The notes beneath the pieces are model-generated. The model was given only the letters and a program-made list of their open reading frames with translations, ran no database searches and had not been told where the DNA came from. Both the position numbers and the translations under genes were made by a program. Of a stretch of DNA of 9,480 nucleotides, positions 5,821 through 9,480 are shown piece by piece. Within the stretch, counting starts at the first letter, position 1. Every line of letters begins with the position of its first letter. This stretch comes from an uncultured Alistipes sp. (GTDB lineage Bacteria; Bacteroidota; Bacteroidia; Bacteroidales; Rikenellaceae). Location: assembly GCF_902388705.1 (NCBI RefSeq), contig NZ_CABMQJ010000066.1, positions 1 to 9,480 of the forward strand, written 5' to 3'.

Positions 5821-8800
5821 CTATTCCACGCCCCACCGCACATTGGGTTCGGGCCCCATTTCGAGGACGAGCTCCCCGCCCTTGAGCAGTTCCGACGCCG
5901 GAAATGAAAACGAATCGAGCCTTTTTCCGTTGAGTTCGGCGCCCTGCACGTAAATATTCCTGCGCGATGCGTTCTTTGCCCGAATCGTAAAACTCCGGCC
6001 CCGGCCGTAACGCTCTCCCAGGTCGATTGTCACCTCTTCGAAGATCGGGCTGGCGATTTCGTAAACCGGTTCCGTACGGCATCCGCCGTCGGTCTGGAAC
6101 AGGCCGAGCGAGGTCATGATCGCCCAGGCGCTCATCTGTCCCTGATCCTCGTCGCCGAGGTAGGCGTTGGCAATGCCGTAACCGTAGTAACGGTCCAGGA
6201 TCGAGCGGCTCCAGCGTTGGGTGTTCCACGGCGTGCCGGCGTAGTTGAACAGGAATGCGAAGTGCATCGATTGCTGGTTTCCCTGCACAACGGGATGGTC
6301 CCAGTATTGGTCGTTTGGGGCGTTGTAGCGCCACGCTTCGTCCTGATTGAAGCCCCAGAGCAGACGGTCGGTGAAGCGCTGCCTGCCGATTTTTTCGACC
6401 AGCGCCGGGACGTCCTGCGGCACGAAGAAGGTGAGCTGCCATGCGTTACCCTCGACGTAGTGCCGGTTGGCGCCGCTGCGGAAGGGATCGAAGTTTTCGA
6501 GCCATTGGCCCTTGCTGTCGCGCATGTGGCAGTATCCCTCGTCGCTGATGACATTGCGCCACCACGTTCCGCGGTCGTCGAAAACACGGTGAATATCCTC
6601 CTCCCCGAGCGACTTGGCGAGCTGCCCCACCGTCCAATCGTCGAAAGCGTATTCCATCGTATTCGAGAAACGCCCCTTGTCGTAGGGAACATACCCATGT
6701 TCCATATAGGCGGTCAGGTCGCGGTTGCCGGCGAAGCCCTTGTATACTTTCTGCGCCGGCGTGGTCTGCATCTTGACCGAGGCTTCGAGCGCCTTGCGGG
6801 CATCGAAGTCGCGGATTCCCATCTGCCATGCGCTGACAATCAGCGGTATTTCGTGTTCGCCGACCATTACGGGAATGTAGTTCATGCCTGCGGGGCCTTT
6901 TGCCAGCCAGCCGTTGGCCTCGTACATCGCCAGCTGCGAATTGACCCAGCGGCTGCTCCATTCCGGCGTCACGAGGTTCCAGAACTGGTTCAGGTTCCAG
7001 AATGTATTCCAGAAGGCATCGCAGCCCAGCATGACCTCTTTCGACGGATCGGCCACGGTGCGCACGTTGCCGTCGGTCGAGACCCACTGGCCGTTTACGT
7101 CGCTCCATATGTTGCGGCTGCAGAGCGCACGGTACATGTTGTTGTAGAAGCGTACCTTTTCGAGCCGATCGTCTGTCTTCACCTTCAGGCGGCCGAACAG
7201 GTCGTTCCATGTATCCGCCTGATTCCGGCGCACGGCCTCGAAATCCCAGCCGAAAGGTTCGGAGACTTCGGCCGCGAGGTTTTGTGCGGCGTTTTCGACA
7301 CTGACCAGCGAGATGCCCGAACGCACCTGCACGACGGGATGCTGCACGGGATCGAATTCGGCGAACAGGCCTGCGTATTTGCAGGGCCCGCTGACGAGTT
7401 CCCGGATGTCGTTGGCGACGGTGTCGTCCTTCCAGCTGCCTAACCGGAGAATCGGCCGGTCGAATTCGACGACGAAGTGCAGTACGTAGTCCTGATCGGC
7501 GTCGTGGCTCCATACGCCCGGCGAGAACTGGCGGCACGAACCTTCGATGCGGCGGTCTCCGACCTGCTTCACCGTGACGTTTTTGAGTCGGATGCCGTAC
7601 TCGGTTTGGGGATGCAGCTCGAGCAGTATACGGCCCGTGCCGCGGTCTGCCGGAAAGGTGAAACGCTCGAATCCGCAGCGCATCGTGGCAGTCACTTCGG
7701 CCTTGATGCCGTAGTCGGTCAGGTCGGCGCTGTAATAGCCGATGTCGGCCCGCTCGGTACGTTTGTCGATGCGCGAACGATAGCCTTCGTCGGGTTTCTG
7801 CTCGTCGCCGACGCGGGTTTTCAGTTCGCCGTTGGCCGCCATGACACCCAGTCCGCCGAGCGTCCACTCGTGGATGTGGCTGAAACAGCCGATATTCTCG
7901 AACGAGGGCTGGTAACCGGCCTGCCATCCCGTATTCTGGTTGTCGGGACTCATCTTGACCATGCCGAACGGCATCCATGGCCCCGGCGCGATCATCCAGC
8001 GCGAATGGGCCGTGCCGATGCGCGTGTCCACGTAATCGGCCGGCGTCTGAAGCTCCTGCGGCATGCGTACGACGCTGCCCTGTGCTATTTCACGGCCGTC
8101 GCAGAGAATCCGGTAAACGCTCTTTTTGGCTTTCTTCACCCGGGGCATCGGTGCTTCGAACTGATAGCGGCCCGTTTCGATGCGCTGGTTCAGTATCTCC
8201 CTGCCGTCGAGTTCGACGCACAAATCCGGACTGCCGGCGAGCCACTCCACGTCGACCAGCAGCGGCTGGACGCGTTTTTTACCGTCGGCCAGTTCGTAGG
8301 GCGCCGCCTCGACGCCGCGCACGAAAAATTTATCGGGACGCACCGTTTTCAACCGAACGTCCCCCGTCAGGGCGACCCGGTCGAACATTATCCAGGAGCC
8401 TTCGAGTACGGTAATCGTCACCTCGTTGCCGCCTTTGCGGAGCACGTCCGCCCGCAGCGGGATTTCCAACCTGCGGGGCGTCGCTTTGGCGAGGTTGCCC
8501 TTGAGTGACAGCGTATCGGCGCTTTTCTCCATCTGGCTGGGCTTGCGCTGCGTACGTATATCGCACCCGGGGGCGTCGAGCTGGAACTTGGCATCCTGCG
8601 TATTGACCGAAACCTTTACCAGCGGCAGGAAGTCTTTGGCGTAATCGAGCAGATCGACGACGAGCGTGTACGTCCCCCCGGAGGGGTTCTCCTCCAGCCC
8701 GAAGAGGATGTTGACCTGATGCGTACGCCAGCCCGATGTGGGCCATGTGCCGCCCCATGTATCCACAGGCCCGGGCAGCACATAGGGGAAATCGGCCGCG

Positions 8801-9009
8801 GGATTGGAACGGCCCACCAGATAGAATTTATCCTCATACCCGAAATCGGCCGCCAGGAAGTCGCGGAAGCGATCCGGGGCCAGTGCGAATTCGGCGGGCG
8901 TGCCGTCGGCCTCGCCGATACTCCAGACAACCTCCGGCACCGGCCGTGCCGCAAGCCCCGCGGCAAAAAGACAGGCTGTGGCTGCAGCAATCGTTTTTCT
9001 TTTTATCAT
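5821..9009 (-). CDS. Secreted GH92 alpha-mannosidase with N-terminal accessory domain
   Basis: This 1062-residue protein belongs to glycoside hydrolase family 92, calcium-dependent inverting exo-alpha-mannosidases that trim mannose from N-glycans and mannans. A signal peptide (MIKRKT, hydrophobic core, cleavage near GLAA) sends it to the periplasm or beyond; no convincing lipobox is present. Residues about 26-215 form an extra domain opening with SIGEADGTPAEF, resembling the beta-sandwich CBM-like domain of rhamnogalacturonan lyases. The GH92 body begins at about residue 324 (ADYVDTRIGT) with its N-terminal beta-sandwich. The (alpha/alpha)6 domain carries GCDAFWNTF (662-670), YVEGNAWQ (851-858, Glu853 the probable acid), FLFNYAGTPWNTQ (919-931) and GDEDQGQMSAW (952-962, the acidic base/calcium motif). 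The frame reaches 9069, but a perfect -7 box at 9085-9092 would leave only about 10 nt there; the ATG at 9009 gives a clean signal peptide. Linkage specificity cannot be told from sequence. Confidence 0.92.
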   Translation of the reverse strand: MIKRKTIAAATACLFAAGLAARPVPEVVWSIGEADGTPAEFALAPDRFRDFLAADFGYEDKFYLVGRSNPAADFPYVLPGPVDTWGGTWPTSGWRTHQVNILFGLEENPSGGTYTLVVDLLDYAKDFLPLVKVSVNTQDAKFQLDAPGCDIRTQRKPSQMEKSADTLSLKGNLAKATPRRLEIPLRADVLRKGGNEVTITVLEGSWIMFDRVALTGDVRLKTVRPDKFFVRGVEAAPYELADGKKRVQPLLVDVEWLAGSPDLCVELDGREILNQRIETGRYQFEAPMPRVKKAKKSVYRILCDGREIAQGSVVRMPQELQTPADYVDTRIGTAHSRWMIAPGPWMPFGMVKMSPDNQNTGWQAGYQPSFENIGCFSHIHEWTLGGLGVMAANGELKTRVGDEQKPDEGYRSRIDKRTERADIGYYSADLTDYGIKAEVTATMRCGFERFTFPADRGTGRILLELHPQTEYGIRLKNVTVKQVGDRRIEGSCRQFSPGVWSHDADQDYVLHFVVEFDRPILRLGSWKDDTVANDIRELVSGPCKYAGLFAEFDPVQHPVVQVRSGISLVSVENAAQNLAAEVSEPFGWDFEAVRRNQADTWNDLFGRLKVKTDDRLEKVRFYNNMYRALCSRNIWSDVNGQWVSTDGNVRTVADPSKEVMLGCDAFWNTFWNLNQFWNLVTPEWSSRWVNSQLAMYEANGWLAKGPAGMNYIPVMVGEHEIPLIVSAWQMGIRDFDARKALEASVKMQTTPAQKVYKGFAGNRDLTAYMEHGYVPYDKGRFSNTMEYAFDDWTVGQLAKSLGEEDIHRVFDDRGTWWRNVISDEGYCHMRDSKGQWLENFDPFRSGANRHYVEGNAWQLTFFVPQDVPALVEKIGRQRFTDRLLWGFNQDEAWRYNAPNDQYWDHPVVQGNQQSMHFAFLFNYAGTPWNTQRWSRSILDRYYGYGIANAYLGDEDQGQMSAWAIMTSLGLFQTDGGCRTEPVYEIASPIFEEVTIDLGERYGRGRSFTIRAKNASRRNIYVQGAELNGKRLDSFSFPASELLKGGELVLEMGPEPNVRWGVE

Positions 9010-9084
9010 ACACAATCGGATTAGCAGAGGGACACACATGTCCATACAATTATGGCGAAAAATAAACATTCTGGATTAAAATAC

Positions 9085-9092
9085 CAAACATA
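9085..9092 (-). promoter_or_regulatory. -7 box of the GH92 gene
   Basis: On minus, TATGTTTG matches the Bacteroidetes TAnnTTTG consensus perfectly. No clear TTTG is found about 19 nt upstream; that position falls inside the inverted repeat at 9107-9127, suggesting a weak, activator-dependent or repressor-controlled promoter. The predicted leader to the ATG at 9009 is about 70 nt. Confidence 0.5.
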
Positions 9093-9106
9093 CGGAGCGA
9101 TTTATT

Positions 9107-9127
9107 TGCATTTATCGACGAAATGCA
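9107..9127. promoter_or_regulatory. Inverted repeat TGCATTT-N7-AAATGCA, candidate operator
   Basis: A perfect 7-bp inverted repeat with a 7-nt spacer (ATCGACG) gives a 21-bp dyad in the divergent promoter region. It overlaps where the -33 box of the GH92 gene should be, and lies 24 nt from the -7-like box of the rightward gene. Its left arm is part of TTTATTTGCAT (9101-9111), which also occurs in the gntR promoter at 4539-4549. Binding by the local GntR protein is only a suggestion. Confidence 0.4.
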
Positions 9128-9150
9128 CTATTTTAGTCGGGACAAAACAG

Positions 9151-9169
9151 TTATTTGTATAAACATATA
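9151..9169 (+). promoter_or_regulatory. Candidate GntR operator, copy 2 (divergent gene)
   Basis: TTATTTGTATAAACATATA matches 17 of 19 positions of the gntR upstream site at 4540-4558. The core GTATAAAC (9157-9164) fits the HutC-type pattern GT-N-TA-N-AC exactly. It ends 4 nt before the ATG at 9173 and overlaps GTTATTTG (9150-9157), a weak -7-like box. If the transcript starts here the leader would be very short. Confidence 0.35.
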
Positions 9170-9172
9170 CCG

Positions 9173-9480
9173 ATGAAGAAAAAACTACTGCTCCTGCTTT
9201 GCATCGCCGGCTGCCGGCTCCCGGCGGCGGGCGGCACCTACAACATCGCCCCGCGGGCACGCGCCACGGCCTCGTCGTCGCTCAATGCCCAATGCGGCGC
9301 CACGAAAGTCAACGACGGCCTTATCCGCCTCGACAATGCGGGCGAATGGGTGTCGGATGCCGTAATGCCCTACTGGGAAAAACTCGACTTCCCCTGGATA
9401 CGGCTCGACTGGGACGAGGAGGTCACCCTCGCACGCATCCTCCTCTACGACCGTCCCACGCCGGAAGCCCACACGGCGGG
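9173..9480 (+). CDS. Secreted or lipoprotein with F5/8-type C-like domain, 3' end beyond the window
   Basis: The reading frame opens at 9173 and stays open to the right edge, giving 102 complete codons. It begins MKKK, then a leucine-rich core and LCIAGC, which fits a lipobox with Cys14 as the lipidated residue. However, the next residues (RLPAAGG) lack the acidic surface-export signal of many Bacteroidetes lipoproteins, so a plain signal peptide cut near PAAG is possible. The following region starts YNIAPRARATASSS and contains KVNDG, GEWVSD, PWIRLDWDE and ARILLYDRP, the pattern of a galactose-binding-like (discoidin/F5/8 type C) beta-sandwich of the kind labelled DUF7402. Such domains often accompany glycan-active secreted proteins. 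The rest of the protein, and hence its activity, is not visible. It is divergent from the GH92 gene with a 163-nt shared promoter region, suggesting joint control. Confidence 0.75.
   Translation, partial: MKKKLLLLLCIAGCRLPAAGGTYNIAPRARATASSSLNAQCGATKVNDGLIRLDNAGEWVSDAVMPYWEKLDFPWIRLDWDEEVTLARILLYDRPTPEAHTA

Noticed and set aside
6217..8508. Two long plus-strand frames (6217-7443 and 7477-8508) opposite the GH92 gene
   Set aside because: Both are shadows of the GC-rich GH92 coding sequence; the conserved GH92 motifs are on minus.

Overview
The window looks like chromosomal DNA from a GC-rich member of the Bacteroidetes, most likely Alistipes or a close relative (Rikenellaceae). Four things point there: a two-gene 2-oxoglutarate:ferredoxin oxidoreductase (KorA with a fused gamma domain, then KorB), a GH92 exo-alpha-mannosidase, several upstream regions with the Bacteroidetes-type promoter (-33 TTTG, about 19-21 nt spacer, -7 TAnnTTTG), and no clear Shine-Dalgarno sequences. 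The genus is an inference; I could not run a search.

Layout. 1-505: a long non-coding leader with an extremely C-rich, G-poor stretch holding a C12 run and imperfect repeats, then an AT-rich island, then the korA promoter. 506-3386: korA-korB, two genes 4 nt apart, closed by a 16-bp perfect hairpin. 3625-4086 (minus): a small exported thioredoxin with a WCGPC active site. 4304-4377: tRNA-Ala(GGC) with its own promoter and terminator. 4574-5317: a GntR/HutC-type regulator with a UTRA sensor domain. 5318-5769: a 450-nt non-coding stretch almost devoid of T, carrying degenerate repeats and ending in a hairpin shared with the gene arriving from the other side. 5821-9009 (minus): a large secreted GH92 alpha-mannosidase with an N-terminal accessory domain. 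9173 to the right edge (plus): the start of a secreted or lipoprotein gene with a galactose-binding-like (F5/8-type C) domain, divergent from the mannosidase.

How the genes fit together. KorAB is central carbon metabolism (oxidative decarboxylation of 2-oxoglutarate with ferredoxin as electron carrier, probably run reductively in some conditions). The thioredoxin and tRNA are ordinary single-gene units. The right half may be a small glycan-use locus: a sugar-responsive-type repressor, an exo-mannosidase and a carbohydrate-binding-type secreted protein. The best evidence for a link is a 19-nt sequence upstream of gntR (4540-4558) that recurs with two differences just before the divergent gene at 9151-9169; the second copy contains GTATAAAC, which fits the GT-N-TA-N-AC core of HutC-type operators. 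The intergenic region also holds a perfect TGCATTT-N7-AAATGCA inverted repeat. I did not find a convincing wholly new system; this possible regulon and the two compositionally odd non-coding stretches are the parts worth a second look.
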